A stretch of 64,000 nucleotides of DNA from CALGTL01 sp963579135 (GTDB lineage: Bacteria > Chloroflexota > Dehalococcoidia > Lucifugimonadales > Australimonadaceae): assembly GCA_963579135.1 (NCBI GenBank), contig CAUZFB010000001.1:70167-134166 (forward strand). The letters run 5' to 3'. Below are positions 1 through 9,348 of the stretch, one piece after another. Both the position numbers and the translations under genes were made by a program. Every line of letters begins with the position of its first letter. Position 1 is the stretch's first letter. Under the pieces are notes generated by a model, which saw only the letters and a list, made by a program, of their open reading frames with translations, made no database searches and was not told where the DNA came from.

Positions 1-1207
1 TCACTTGGCGGATTTCGATGGCGTGGATGACGGGGAGCTCGAAGAGCGCTTGGCGGGGCAGGACACGGACATCGAGCGTAGGGTGGATGTCCAATCGTGG
101 TGGCTGCAGAGGATGGCGTACTCCAAGCGGCCGCTGCAGGAGAAGATGACGCTATTCTGGCACGGGATCCTGACGAGCTCGTCGTCGAAAACGGGGAAGA
201 GCCCGGCAATGTTCGAGCAGAACGAATTATTCAGACGGATGGGGATGGGTCGCTACGACGCGATGCTGAAGGCGATCTCGCGAGACCCGGCGATGCTAAT
301 CTACCTGGACAGTCGAACGAACCGCAAGGCAGCACCCAACGAGAACTACTCGCGCGAGCTGATGGAGCTATTCACGCTAGGGGTCGGGCAGTACACGGAG
401 GACGACGTTCGGGAGGCGGCGCGGTCGTTCACCGGTTGGCAAATCCGCAAGAAGACGGAGTTTCTGTTCAACGAGAGTCAGCACGATTTCGGAGATAAGA
501 CGTTCTTGGGTCAGACAGGGGCGTGGGATGGCGACAATGTGGTGGACATCATCATGCAGCAGCCCGCAGCAGGTGAGTACATCGTGCGGCGTTTGTGGGA
601 GTTCTTCGCGTACGCGGACCCCGAACCGGCGGTGATTACGCGGCTGGCGAAGGTATTCAACGAAAACGAGACGGAGATCCGGCCGGTGATGCGGGCGATG
701 TTCGAATCTGAGGAGTTCTATTCGCCGAGGGCGTTCAAAGGCCTGATCAAGGGACCCGTGGAGCTAGTGGCTTCGACGGTGCGCACGCTGGGTATCAACA
801 CGACGTTCGCGCCGCTGCGCCGGCGCATTGAGGCGATGGGTCAAATACTACTGGACCCGCCGGACGTTTCGGGTTGGGACGGGGGAATCACGTGGATCAA
901 CAGTTCCACGCTGCTCGAACGAGTGAACCTTGCGAATGCGATCGCAGCGGGCCGATTGAGACAGCTGGAGTTCGATCCAGTGGCGCTGGCGGGCGATGCA
1001 GCTAAAACGTCTGAGACGCTGGTCGACTTTCTGGTCGATCTGCTGTTGGGCGGCGAAATCGCAGACGACACTCGCGCTGCGCTGCTAAAGCACGCCGAGG
1101 ACCTGCGTGTACCGTCAGCGTTCTCTGGGCGTTCGGTGCCTGCTGACGAACGACAGCGGAGCCTGGTTTACCTAATCCTGGCTTCGCCAGACTACCAGTT
1201 GGCTTGA
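1..1207 (+). CDS. DUF1800 family protein, 3' part
   Basis: The reading frame is open through the left edge, so the true start lies outside the window; the first possible start inside is TTG at 5. The visible 400 residues carry the conserved DUF1800 core, with PNENYSRELMELFTLG near residue 111 followed by the EAARSFTGW segment, and a late DPPDVSGWDGG stretch. The N-terminal part of the family is missing here. The function of DUF1800 is not established; these proteins are usually paired with a DUF1501 protein, and such a gene follows directly, starting 8 bases after this stop. The pair is presumably one transcript and acts at or outside the cell envelope (inference). Confidence 0.85.
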   Translation, partial: HLADFDGVDDGELEERLAGQDTDIERRVDVQSWWLQRMAYSKRPLQEKMTLFWHGILTSSSSKTGKSPAMFEQNELFRRMGMGRYDAMLKAISRDPAMLIYLDSRTNRKAAPNENYSRELMELFTLGVGQYTEDDVREAARSFTGWQIRKKTEFLFNESQHDFGDKTFLGQTGAWDGDNVVDIIMQQPAAGEYIVRRLWEFFAYADPEPAVITRLAKVFNENETEIRPVMRAMFESEEFYSPRAFKGLIKGPVELVASTVRTLGINTTFAPLRRRIEAMGQILLDPPDVSGWDGGITWINSSTLLERVNLANAIAAGRLRQLEFDPVALAGDAAKTSETLVDFLVDLLLGGEIADDTRAALLKHAEDLRVPSAFSGRSVPADERQRSLVYLILASPDYQLA

Positions 1208-1215
1208 GGCGATCA

Positions 1216-2484
1216 ATGACCATCACTCGAAGGCAGTTCATCAAGTCGAGTTTAGCAGTGGCCCCTGCGGCCGCGCTAATGCCGACGGTTTTTACGCGGG
1301 CCGTGGCGGCTGCGATCAGCGAGCAGGCATCGCAGGGTAAGCGGGCGCTGGTGATTGTTCAGATGGCGGGCGGCAACGATGGATTGAACACCATCGTGCC
1401 CGCGAACGACGATCGTTACTACGAGGTACGGCCGACGGTGAACGTGCAACCGGAGGACACGCTAGCCATCAACCGTGAGGTGGGTTTCAATCCAGGGCTG
1501 GGCGCGTTCAAAGAACTGTGGAACGAGGGCGTTCTAGCCGCAGTGGAGGGCGTGGGATATCCAGGCCCAAGCTATTCGCACTTCCAGTCGATGGATATCT
1601 GGCAGACGGCGGACCCTGAGAAGAGCGGAGGGTTCGAAGGCTGGGCGGGGAGGTACTTGGAAGGCGTGCCACAGGGGCCAGGCGACGGGATTCGATCGTT
1701 GGCGGTTGGCCGTAGCCTGCCGAGGGCCATGTTCACGCACAAAATGTCGGTGCCCATGGTGAACACGATTGAGGCGTATCAGTTCCAGGATCACCGGGGT
1801 GCCGTGGCGGACCAGGAACAGCGCACGCGTGCGCTGCTTGGTTTGTACCGAGCAGGGACGCCGGCGCGGCCATTCGGTGGACACATGGACAGTACGATGC
1901 GTGCCGCCGAGAGCAGCTCGAAGGCGCTCATGGGCGCTCATGGGCGCTACAGATCAGCAGCGAAATACCCGGATACACGGTTGGGCAGGAGTATGAAGGT
2001 CGTCGCCGAGGCGGTTACAGGTGACTTGGGCCTAAGCGTGGCGCATGTGAAAATCGGTGGGTTCGATACGCACGCGTCGCAGCTTCCCGTACATGGCGAT
2101 CTGCTTCGAGATACGGCGGACTCGATGCTGGCGTTCTACCGCGACATGCAGGCGCAGGGACGAGACCAGGAGGTGGTGCTGATGACGTGGTCGGAGTTCG
2201 GGAGGCGCGTGACGGAGAATGGGAGTGGTGGTACGGACCACGGGTCGGCAGGGCCGATGTTCGTGCTAGGCACGCCGGTGACGGGTGGGCTTTACGGGGA
2301 GCGCCCAAGCCTGACGGGCCTGGTGAAGAACAACTTCAAGTACACGACGGACTTCAGGCAGGTGTACGCGACGATGGTCGAGGGATGGCTTGGTGCGCCA
2401 GCGGAGGCCGTGCTCGGCGGGCGGTTCGAGCAAATCCCGCTGTTGCGGCGCGCGCCGGCAACCGCCAAGAGCGAGAACCGCTAG
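1216..2484 (+). CDS. DUF1501 family protein, Tat-exported
   Basis: The protein has 422 residues. It opens with a twin-arginine signal (TRRQFIK at residues 4-10, then an Ala-rich hydrophobic stretch ending near AVAAA), so export in a folded state is likely. Family hallmarks visible are QMAGGNDGLNTIVP near residue 50, SHFQSMDIWQTA near 120, GGFDTHASQ near 285 and EFGRR...GTDHG near 330; this fold belongs to the alkaline phosphatase-like superfamily. I chose ATG 1216 because it places the RR motif near the N-terminus; an upstream TTG at 1204 overlaps the previous stop and adds only four residues. It is coupled to the DUF1800 gene in front. Substrate and activity are unknown. Confidence 0.88.
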   Translation: MTITRRQFIKSSLAVAPAAALMPTVFTRAVAAAISEQASQGKRALVIVQMAGGNDGLNTIVPANDDRYYEVRPTVNVQPEDTLAINREVGFNPGLGAFKELWNEGVLAAVEGVGYPGPSYSHFQSMDIWQTADPEKSGGFEGWAGRYLEGVPQGPGDGIRSLAVGRSLPRAMFTHKMSVPMVNTIEAYQFQDHRGAVADQEQRTRALLGLYRAGTPARPFGGHMDSTMRAAESSSKALMGAHGRYRSAAKYPDTRLGRSMKVVAEAVTGDLGLSVAHVKIGGFDTHASQLPVHGDLLRDTADSMLAFYRDMQAQGRDQEVVLMTWSEFGRRVTENGSGGTDHGSAGPMFVLGTPVTGGLYGERPSLTGLVKNNFKYTTDFRQVYATMVEGWLGAPAEAVLGGRFEQIPLLRRAPATAKSENR

Positions 2485-2514
2485 TCAGCGGCCACCCGTA
2501 GGAACAACCGCTAG

Positions 2515-4362
2515 CTAGCGGGGGGACTCTTCTTCTGCGGCGCTTTCGTTTCCGGGCTCAGACTCCGCCTCATCGTCGTCGTCGTCCTCTAACTCAGCAG
2601 AAAGCTCATCGTCTCCAGGTTCGTCGTCCGCGTCGTCTTCGGCACCGTCCGGCTCATCGCTTTCTGCAGCTTCTGAGTCGTCAGGAGCATCATCAGTATC
2701 TTCGGTCTCGGGAGCCTCAGGCTCGTCGGCGGGCGCGTCGTCTTCGTCGACGGGGCCACCACGGTGGGGGTCGCCGTACATGGCGAGGTTGATCGCCTCA
2801 AGTTTGTCGGAGCCTACGTGCTTGCGGATGGCGTCGAAGAACTCCATGTCCCACTCGCCAACGAAAGTTACGGCAGTGCCGTCGCGGCCCATGCGGGCGG
2901 TGCGGCCGATGCGGTGGACGTACTCTTCGACCTGCTCCGGGCAGTCGTAGTTGATGACGTGGGCAACGGCGGGAACGTCGATGCCACGAGAGGTGAGGTT
3001 GGTGGAGACCAGGATTTTTAGCTTACCATCGCGGAAGGCCTGCATGACAGTGTTCCGTTCGCTCTGGCGCAATCCACCGTGGATGGCTTCCGCGGGAAGG
3101 CGACGTTGCTTGAGCATTTTCACCAGCCAGTCAACGTCACCCTGGGTACGGCGGAAGACGAGGGTCTGCTCACCGGCGTCGATGGTCTCGAAGACCTCTT
3201 TAAGGGCGTCGAGCTTGTCGCGGCGGGCCACCTCGCAGTACATCTGGCGGACGTTCTCAGCAGGCTCGGATTCCTCGCCCACGCGAATCGTCTTGGGCTC
3301 CTTGAGATAGGAGTAGATGAGGCGCCGAATCTGGGTTGGGACAGTGGCGGTGAAGAGCGCGGTCTGGCGATCGCGTGAGGTCTGTCGAAGGATGGTCCGG
3401 ATGTCGGGAAGGAACCCGATGTCCAGCATCTGATCGGCCTCGTCGAGGATGACGGTGCTGGCCTTGTCGAGCCGCAGGTTGCCTCGATTGAGCAGATCGA
3501 TTACGCGACCGGGAGTGCCAACGATCAAGTGAGCGTTGGCTTCGAGGCCGGCGATCTGCTTGGCTATGGGTGCGCCGCCGTACACGGCGACGATGTTGAT
3601 GCCACGGTACTTGAAGATGCGGGCTATCTCATCGGTGACCTGCTGGGCCAATTCGCGGGTTGGCACGAGAACGATGGCTTGGATGTAATCCTGGGAACCG
3701 TCAATGGCCTCTGCGAGGGGGATACCGAACCCGGCGGTCTTGCCAGTGCCGGTTTGCGCTTGGCCGACGAGGTCTTCGCCAGCGAGCATAGGCACGATGA
3801 CTTCGGCCTGGATGGGCGTGGGTTCTGTGTATCCCATATCGGCAAGGGCGGCTGCGACGGGCTTTGATACGCGAAGGTCGCCGAAGTATTCGGTGCGGGG
3901 CTGCGGGCCGGTGACGGCCTCTACGGATTGGTTGCGAGCCCGTGAACGCGGTTGCTGGGGGGCGCGGGGTTCGTCATCGTGCGTTGGACGCGGTTCATCG
4001 TCGGAAGAACGTTCGCTTTGAGGCTCCGCACCCACAGAGGATTGAGATTGGGTTTCGGGGCTCGCCGGCCCATTGGGATTGGTACCGGTGGGCTTGCGAC
4101 GGCGCCTGCGCCGCTTCTTGGGGGCGTCCCCATCGGCTGGCGTCTGCTGCGCGGCTTGGCGGTCTCCCTGCGGGCGTTCGCCTTGGGGACGCTCCTGACG
4201 CTGGTCGCCCTGCTGTCGCTCGCCCGCAGGCTTGCGGGGACGGCGACGACGAGTAGCGCTACGCCGTTCATCAGCGGAAGACGGGCTGTCGAGCTTTCGG
4301 GGGGCCGGCTGGGGGGCTGCGGACGGGGACTTGGAAAAGAGGGAACGAATCTTCTTAAACAT
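2515..4362 (-). CDS. DEAD-box ATP-dependent RNA helicase
   Basis: An RNA helicase of 615 residues. The N-terminal 150 residues are low-complexity, Arg/Gln/Pro-rich and basic, probably a disordered RNA-binding tail. The catalytic core shows the Q-motif region (PTPIQAEVI), Walker A AQTGTGKT, PTRELA, TPGR, ILDEADQMLD, TAT in place of the usual SAT, RGIDVP and HRIGRTARMG. The C-terminal 85 residues are almost entirely Asp/Glu/Ser/Ala and acidic. Such helicases act in ribosome assembly and mRNA decay; the exact role cannot be read from sequence. ATG 4362 (MFKKIRSLF) is preferred to the GTG at 4383 because of its typical basic opening. It converges with the DUF1501 gene 30 bases away. Confidence 0.93.
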   Translation of the reverse strand: MFKKIRSLFSKSPSAAPQPAPRKLDSPSSADERRSATRRRRPRKPAGERQQGDQRQERPQGERPQGDRQAAQQTPADGDAPKKRRRRRRKPTGTNPNGPASPETQSQSSVGAEPQSERSSDDEPRPTHDDEPRAPQQPRSRARNQSVEAVTGPQPRTEYFGDLRVSKPVAAALADMGYTEPTPIQAEVIVPMLAGEDLVGQAQTGTGKTAGFGIPLAEAIDGSQDYIQAIVLVPTRELAQQVTDEIARIFKYRGINIVAVYGGAPIAKQIAGLEANAHLIVGTPGRVIDLLNRGNLRLDKASTVILDEADQMLDIGFLPDIRTILRQTSRDRQTALFTATVPTQIRRLIYSYLKEPKTIRVGEESEPAENVRQMYCEVARRDKLDALKEVFETIDAGEQTLVFRRTQGDVDWLVKMLKQRRLPAEAIHGGLRQSERNTVMQAFRDGKLKILVSTNLTSRGIDVPAVAHVINYDCPEQVEEYVHRIGRTARMGRDGTAVTFVGEWDMEFFDAIRKHVGSDKLEAINLAMYGDPHRGGPVDEDDAPADEPEAPETEDTDDAPDDSEAAESDEPDGAEDDADDEPGDDELSAELEDDDDDEAESEPGNESAAEEESPR

Positions 4363-4487
4363 CGGGGTTGATTGTACCACCAAGGTGACGGATAGTCCGA
4401 AGTAGGGTCGGATGGATGGCAGCGGGTTAGCGCTGTTGCGTTCGGGCGCGAGGAGCCAGATGTGCTGGTGTAAGGAGCGGTGGAATC

Positions 4488-5300
4488 ATGAGCGAGCAGG
4501 ACCTTAGGTCAACTGTCCGAACGGCATACGCGAAGATCGCACTGGAATCTGCAGATGCGTGCTGCGTATCGGGGGAGACGCCCGGGAGCACAGCGTTGGT
4601 AATCGGTTACACGGAGGAACAGCTCGCGGCGTTGCCGGAGGGGGCGAATCTGGGCTTAGGCTGCGGGAATCCGCTGGCGCTGGCGTCGATCCGCGAGGGC
4701 GATACGGTCTTAGACCTGGGCTCTGGCGCGGGCATCGATTGTTTCTTGGCGGCGCATGGGGCGGGAGCGACGGGTCACGTCATCGGCGTGGATATGACGA
4801 TGGAGATGCTGGATAGGGCGAATCACAATAAGGCGGCGGTCGGCGCGACGAACGTTGAGTTCCGGTACGGCGAGCTTGAGGCATTACCGGTAGACGATAG
4901 CTCTGTGGACCTGGTGATCTCGAACTGCGTAATCAACTTGGTACCGGATAGAGATCAGGTGTACCGAGAGGTGATGCGAGTGCTAAAGCCCGGCGGTCGG
5001 GTCTCGGTGTCGGATACGATTCAGACGATGGCGCTCCCGCAGGCGCTCATGGAGACGGAAGCTGCGAAAGCGGCGTGCATCTCGGCGGCGGTGACGAAGG
5101 AGGTCTACCTGGCGTCGTTGACGGACGCAGGGTTCGAGGATGTGGCGATCGAGAGCGAGGTGCCCTACCCGGCCGACCTAGGTTTCGAGCAGGCGCTCTT
5201 GGAGGGGCTGCGCGATAACCAGGGGATCCCGGAAGAGATAATCAAGGCCGCTGCGCGGTCGATGGTGAGCATCGCAGTCACAGCGACGAAGGCGGTCTAG
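4488..5300 (+). CDS. arsM: arsenite methyltransferase
   Basis: A SAM-dependent methyltransferase of 270 residues. The motif order matches ArsM: DACC near residue 24, LGLGCGNP, the SAM-binding VLDLGSGAGIDCFLAA, VIGVDMT, ISNCVINL with the metal-binding Cys, LKPGGR, and another Cys in KAACISAA near residue 200. The paired N-terminal Cys and the two later Cys residues are those used to hold As(III). The enzyme converts arsenite to methylated, partly volatile forms. A good Shine-Dalgarno (AAGGAG) precedes ATG 4488. It stands alone; no arsR, arsB or acr3 is visible nearby, so regulation by arsenic is not evident here. Confidence 0.9.
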   Translation: MSEQDLRSTVRTAYAKIALESADACCVSGETPGSTALVIGYTEEQLAALPEGANLGLGCGNPLALASIREGDTVLDLGSGAGIDCFLAAHGAGATGHVIGVDMTMEMLDRANHNKAAVGATNVEFRYGELEALPVDDSSVDLVISNCVINLVPDRDQVYREVMRVLKPGGRVSVSDTIQTMALPQALMETEAAKAACISAAVTKEVYLASLTDAGFEDVAIESEVPYPADLGFEQALLEGLRDNQGIPEEIIKAAARSMVSIAVTATKAV

Positions 5301-5561
5301 GCATCTGGGCCACTGTGGGGCCGAGGGCTGACGCTCAGCGGTGGCGGACGTTCAGGGGAAGACGTAAGCCCTTGAAACAAAGTCCTCGATACAGCCGAGC
5401 GAGGTCCTCTCCTAGATATGATCGTTGTCGAGAGACACCAGGGCCCACAGGATGACCCGTAACGTTCGCGGAACTAATCCGCCCGTATTTCATTATCGCA
5501 GATTGTCAATGAGCCGAATCAAGGGTATATGCCATAGGAACTCCAACACCTGGTCGCATGA
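5301..5561. other. intergenic region arsM-ispG
   Basis: About 260 bases between convergent genes with no convincing ORF. I saw no clear intrinsic terminator or known RNA motif in it. Confidence 0.5.
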
Positions 5562-6713
5562 TCACTCGTTCCTGTCCATGGCGTCGGCGACGAGTTGGAC
5601 CTCTTCCATCAGGGCGGTGAGCATGTCGGCTTCGTCGACAACGCGTGCTTTGACTCCCTTGCGGAAGATGACGGCGCGACCGTTGCCTGCGGCGAGGCCG
5701 ACGTCGGCGTCTTTGGCTTCGCCAGGGCCGTTGACTTCGCAACCCATGACGGCGACTTTGACGGGGGCATTCATGGTGCGCAGGAGCTCGTCAACGGTGT
5801 TGGCGAGCTTACGGATGTCGACGTCCGCGCGCCCGCATGATGGGCAGGCGACCATTTTGACGCCTTTTTTGCGGAGATCGAGCGCTTTGAGGATCTCGTA
5901 GCCGACCTCAATCTCCTGCTTGGAGTCGTCGGAGAGGGACACGCGGATGGTGTCGCCAATGCCTTCGTAGAGCAGGATGCCCAGGCCGATGGCGCTGCGG
6001 AGCGAACCGGTGCGGCTGGTACCGGCTTCGGTGATGCCGAGGTGGAATGGGTAAGGGACCATGGGTGCCAGCTTGCGGTAGGCCTCTACAGTGGTGTCGA
6101 TGTCATAGGCCTTGAGGGAGATCTTGATGAGGTCGAAGTCGAGGTCTTCGAGGAGTTTGATCTCCCAGAGACCGGTAGCGACCATGTGGTCGACGACGGA
6201 GATGCCCGCGCCCTCGCCTGCTGCGTCGGAGCCTTTGATGAGCTGGTTAACGCCGTCGACGCTCCGGTGCTGTCCGCGGGTGACACCGATGGCACCGACG
6301 GGGGGGAGGCTGCCGAAGTTGACGCCGATGCGGATGGGCACCTGGCGAACTTTGGCCTCGGACACGATTTGGGTAACGCGATCGGCGTCGCGAATGTTGC
6401 CGGGGTTGAGCCGCAGGCAATCGACACCCTGATAGAGGGATTCGAGAGCCAACTGATAGTGGAAGTGGATGTCAGCGACCAACGGGATATTGATCTGGCG
6501 CTTGATCTCACCGAGGGCCTTGGCGGCTTCCATGTCGGGGACGGCACAACGGATAATCTCGCAGCCGGCCGCTTCAAGCTCATGGATCTGACGCACAGTG
6601 GCTGCGACATCACGGGTGTCGGTCTTGGTCATGGTCTGGACGGTGATGGGGGCATCACCACCCACCTGCACACCGCCAACGAAGATGGGCTTGGTAACGC
6701 GGCGCTTAGCCAT
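5562..6713 (-). CDS. ispG: 4-hydroxy-3-methylbut-2-en-1-yl diphosphate synthase
   Basis: IspG (GcpE), 383 residues, catalyses the penultimate MEP-pathway step, reducing MEcPP to HMBPP with a [4Fe-4S] cluster. The N-terminal TIM-barrel part includes the TVQTMTKTDT start region and VADIHFHYQLAL; the C-terminal part has the cluster Cys residues in VACPSCGRADVD and VMGCEVNGPGE. Length is normal for the short, plastid-insert-free form. It is the last gene of the leftward block starting at rpsB and follows rseP by 33 bases. Together with dxr two genes upstream it shows that isoprenoids are made by the MEP route. Confidence 0.96.
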   Translation of the reverse strand: MAKRRVTKPIFVGGVQVGGDAPITVQTMTKTDTRDVAATVRQIHELEAAGCEIIRCAVPDMEAAKALGEIKRQINIPLVADIHFHYQLALESLYQGVDCLRLNPGNIRDADRVTQIVSEAKVRQVPIRIGVNFGSLPPVGAIGVTRGQHRSVDGVNQLIKGSDAAGEGAGISVVDHMVATGLWEIKLLEDLDFDLIKISLKAYDIDTTVEAYRKLAPMVPYPFHLGITEAGTSRTGSLRSAIGLGILLYEGIGDTIRVSLSDDSKQEIEVGYEILKALDLRKKGVKMVACPSCGRADVDIRKLANTVDELLRTMNAPVKVAVMGCEVNGPGEAKDADVGLAAGNGRAVIFRKGVKARVVDEADMLTALMEEVQLVADAMDRNE

Positions 6714-6746
6714 ATCAGATCCACCAATCTAGCTTGAAAGGCCGGC

Positions 6747-8114
6747 CTAGCGGAAGAAACTTCCTCCGCTGAGCAGCCGTTGAATGTCGTTCGCGGTGAC
6801 GAGGACGATGGCGAACAAGAGCATGCCAAAGCCCACCAAGTGCACCAGCCGCTCCTTTTCGGGAGCAATCCGCCGTCCACCGCGGGCCAATTCTAGCAAG
6901 ACGAACGTGATGCGCCCACCATCGAGGGCGGGCAGTGGGAGGATGTTGACGATGGCGAGGTTGATGGACAGAAGCGCCGCCCAGGTCACGAGGGGGGCGA
7001 GGCCCGCCTCGACAACTTCGCCGGTGATCTGGGCGATGCCGAGAGGACCCGCTAGCTCCAGGCCAGCTCCGCCAGAGATGATCCTGCCGATCTCGTTGCG
7101 GAAGGTGACGAGGATGTCGCCAAGCTGACTGAAGGCGCCAGGCACGGCGTCGAAGAGATTGTCGGACTGAGTAACCTCTGGACGCACGTCAACGGTGTAG
7201 CCGCCGAGCTCGGCGAGGGGGGGGGCATAGGCGAGCTGCAAGTAGCTGCCGCTGCGCAACACCTCGACACGCACTGAGGAGGTGGGGTCTGTCGCAAGAG
7301 ATGAAGCGATGGCGGTGGTGGCGTCGCCGTCGTCGAGGATCATGGAATCGCGGATGCGTAGGAAGAGGTCGCCAACGCGCAGGCCGAGGGCCTCGGCGGT
7401 GGAGCCAACCGCGACGCTGGCGACGGTAACGCGGGCGTTGGTGAGGGTTATGCCGGTGGCACCCTGGCCGGGCGGGGGATTGACCCGAACCTCAGGGATA
7501 TGTACCTCAAGACGCGTGGCAGCACGGCGGATGATCCAGTCCATGTCAGCGCCACGGCGGGTCTGTATGGCGCCCTGAAGCGTCGTAGAATTGACGATGT
7601 CGTGGCCCTGTGCGACTTGGATGATGTCACCGACCTGGACGCCCGCAGAGGCTGCGGGGGAGTCAGGTACGACGCCGACGACTACGACGTCGGTCTCGGT
7701 GACCTGGCGCGGAATCATGAGGGCGATGGTGAGGAGGAGGATCGGTAGCACAGCGTTCATGCCAGGGCCAGCGATGAGGACAGCGAGCCTCTTCCAGGCG
7801 TTCTGGGCGGCGAAGCTACGAGCGTCGCCAGGGTCCTCTTCTCCCAGCATTTTAACGAAGCCACCCAGGGGGAGCCAATTGACGGTGTACTCGGTCTCGC
7901 CACGCCAGATGCCGAAGGCTTTGGGCGGAATGCCGACGCCGAATTCGAGAACCTTGATGCCGGAGAGCTTGGCGACGGTGAAGTGGCCAAGCTCATGAAA
8001 GACGACGAGGAAGAGCAAGATGCCAATGAAGGCGACGGCCGTGACGATGAAGTCGAATCCGTTGCGGTAAACGAGGACTGCTAGGCCGGCGGTGACGGGT
8101 ACGAGGTAGCGCAT
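6747..8114 (-). CDS. rseP: site-2 metalloprotease RseP/MmpA type
   Basis: Intramembrane zinc protease of 455 residues. The zinc motif HELGH lies at residues 40-44 in the first membrane segment, two PDZ-like domains follow around residues 125-300 (DSPAASAGVQVGD and STAEALGLRVGD), and the C-terminal membrane part contains NILPLPALDGGR, the third metal ligand region. Such proteases cleave membrane-bound anti-sigma factors or remnant signal peptides. It lies 11 bases downstream of dxr, an arrangement common in bacteria and shared with the isoprenoid/phospholipid genes here. A run of nine G on the plus strand near 7214-7222 is read through in frame (proline codons). Confidence 0.93.
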   Translation of the reverse strand: MRYLVPVTAGLAVLVYRNGFDFIVTAVAFIGILLFLVVFHELGHFTVAKLSGIKVLEFGVGIPPKAFGIWRGETEYTVNWLPLGGFVKMLGEEDPGDARSFAAQNAWKRLAVLIAGPGMNAVLPILLLTIALMIPRQVTETDVVVVGVVPDSPAASAGVQVGDIIQVAQGHDIVNSTTLQGAIQTRRGADMDWIIRRAATRLEVHIPEVRVNPPPGQGATGITLTNARVTVASVAVGSTAEALGLRVGDLFLRIRDSMILDDGDATTAIASSLATDPTSSVRVEVLRSGSYLQLAYAPPLAELGGYTVDVRPEVTQSDNLFDAVPGAFSQLGDILVTFRNEIGRIISGGAGLELAGPLGIAQITGEVVEAGLAPLVTWAALLSINLAIVNILPLPALDGGRITFVLLELARGGRRIAPEKERLVHLVGFGMLLFAIVLVTANDIQRLLSGGSFFR

Positions 8115-8125
8115 GCTGTCAGGTA

Positions 8126-9307
8126 CTACGTCCGGACCAGAGATTCGACTTGCTCGCGCGCCCAGGCATCGGCTTCGAGGATGGCCTCGAGGGTCGCGTC
8201 GGCAATGGGTTCGTGGCGGTCGAGGACGCCTGCGACGACGCTGGCGATGTCGTTGAATCCGATGCGACCGTCGAGAAAGAGGTGGACGGCTTCTTCGTCG
8301 GCGGCGGAGAGGACAGCGGGGTAGGTCTGGCCCTGGCGACCGGCGTCGACGGCGGTGGCGAAGCAGGGGTAGCGCTGCGGCTCCAGCTCGTGGAAGGTGA
8401 GCGCGGGGTAGGCGATGGGGTTGAAGCGAGGTATGACGGGGCTGGCGACACGCTCGGGGTAGAGCATGGCGTACTGGATAGGCAGGCGCATGTCGGGAGG
8501 GCCCATCTGCGCTTTCACGGAGCCGTCGGCGAATTCGACCATGGAATGGATGACGCTCTGGGGGTGCACGACGACGTCTATCTGATCATAGGTGACATCG
8601 AAGAGCCAGTGGCTCTCGATGACTTCGAAGCCTTTGTTCATGAGAGTCGACGAGTCGATGGTGATCTTCTTGCCCATGACCCATGTGGGGTGTTTTAAGG
8701 CTTGGGCTGGAGTGACGGCGGCTATCTCACCGATCGGGCGGTCTTTGAAGGGACCACCGGATGCGGTGATGATGAGCTTGCGGACAGGCTGGGCCTCGCC
8801 CTGCATACATTGCCAGATGGCGGAGGGTTCGCTGTCGACGGGGAGGAGGGGCGCGTTGTGCTCACGGGCGGCGGCGGTGACGAGATCACCAGCCATGATG
8901 ACGACCTCTTTGTTGCAGAGGGCGACCTCTTTGCCAAGGCGCAACGCTTCAAGTGTGGGGCTGAGGCCCACTCGACCGGTGGTGGCGACCATGACGTGGT
9001 CGACGTCGGGCTCCTGGACCATGCGGTCCATGGAGACGACGGTGGCGGCGCCTGCGATGGCGGCGGCGGCGCTGGGATCCGCCGCCCAGACCATGCGTGG
9101 TTTGAATTCGGCGATCTGGTCGCGGAGGAGATCGAGGCGAGTGCCTGCCGCGAGGCCTACGACCCGGAACCGGTCGGGCAACGCGCGGATGACGTCGAGT
9201 GTCTGCGTGCCGATAGAGCCGGTGGAGCCGAGGACGACAATCCCTTTCGGATGGCGGGCGGAGAGGTGCTCAGGGTCCGTCGCCGGAGGGTGGTTTTCGG
9301 AGGGCAC
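8126..9307 (-). CDS. dxr: 1-deoxy-D-xylulose 5-phosphate reductoisomerase
   Basis: DXR of 393 residues converts DXP to MEP using NADPH and a divalent metal. Visible motifs are the NADPH-binding GSTGSIGTQTLD near residue 28, CNKEVVIMAGD near 130, the metal-binding VDSE near 157 and the later MNKGFEVIESHWLF. The metal-ligand motif reads VDSEPSAIWQ, with Pro where many homologues have His (VDSEHSAIFQ); Asp and Glu ligands are kept, so activity is expected. About 17 residues precede the Rossmann start. The gene is inside the leftward operon between cdsA and rseP. Confidence 0.95.
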   Translation of the reverse strand: MPSENHPPATDPEHLSARHPKGIVVLGSTGSIGTQTLDVIRALPDRFRVVGLAAGTRLDLLRDQIAEFKPRMVWAADPSAAAAIAGAATVVSMDRMVQEPDVDHVMVATTGRVGLSPTLEALRLGKEVALCNKEVVIMAGDLVTAAAREHNAPLLPVDSEPSAIWQCMQGEAQPVRKLIITASGGPFKDRPIGEIAAVTPAQALKHPTWVMGKKITIDSSTLMNKGFEVIESHWLFDVTYDQIDVVVHPQSVIHSMVEFADGSVKAQMGPPDMRLPIQYAMLYPERVASPVIPRFNPIAYPALTFHELEPQRYPCFATAVDAGRQGQTYPAVLSAADEEAVHLFLDGRIGFNDIASVVAGVLDRHEPIADATLEAILEADAWAREQVESLVRT

Positions 9308-9348
9308 ATGGCCTCTTAATCGCTAATGCGCAGGGAGGTCGATCAGGG

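Noticed and set aside
6042..6737. A 231-codon plus-strand frame
   Set aside because: Shadow of ispG; no family resemblance.
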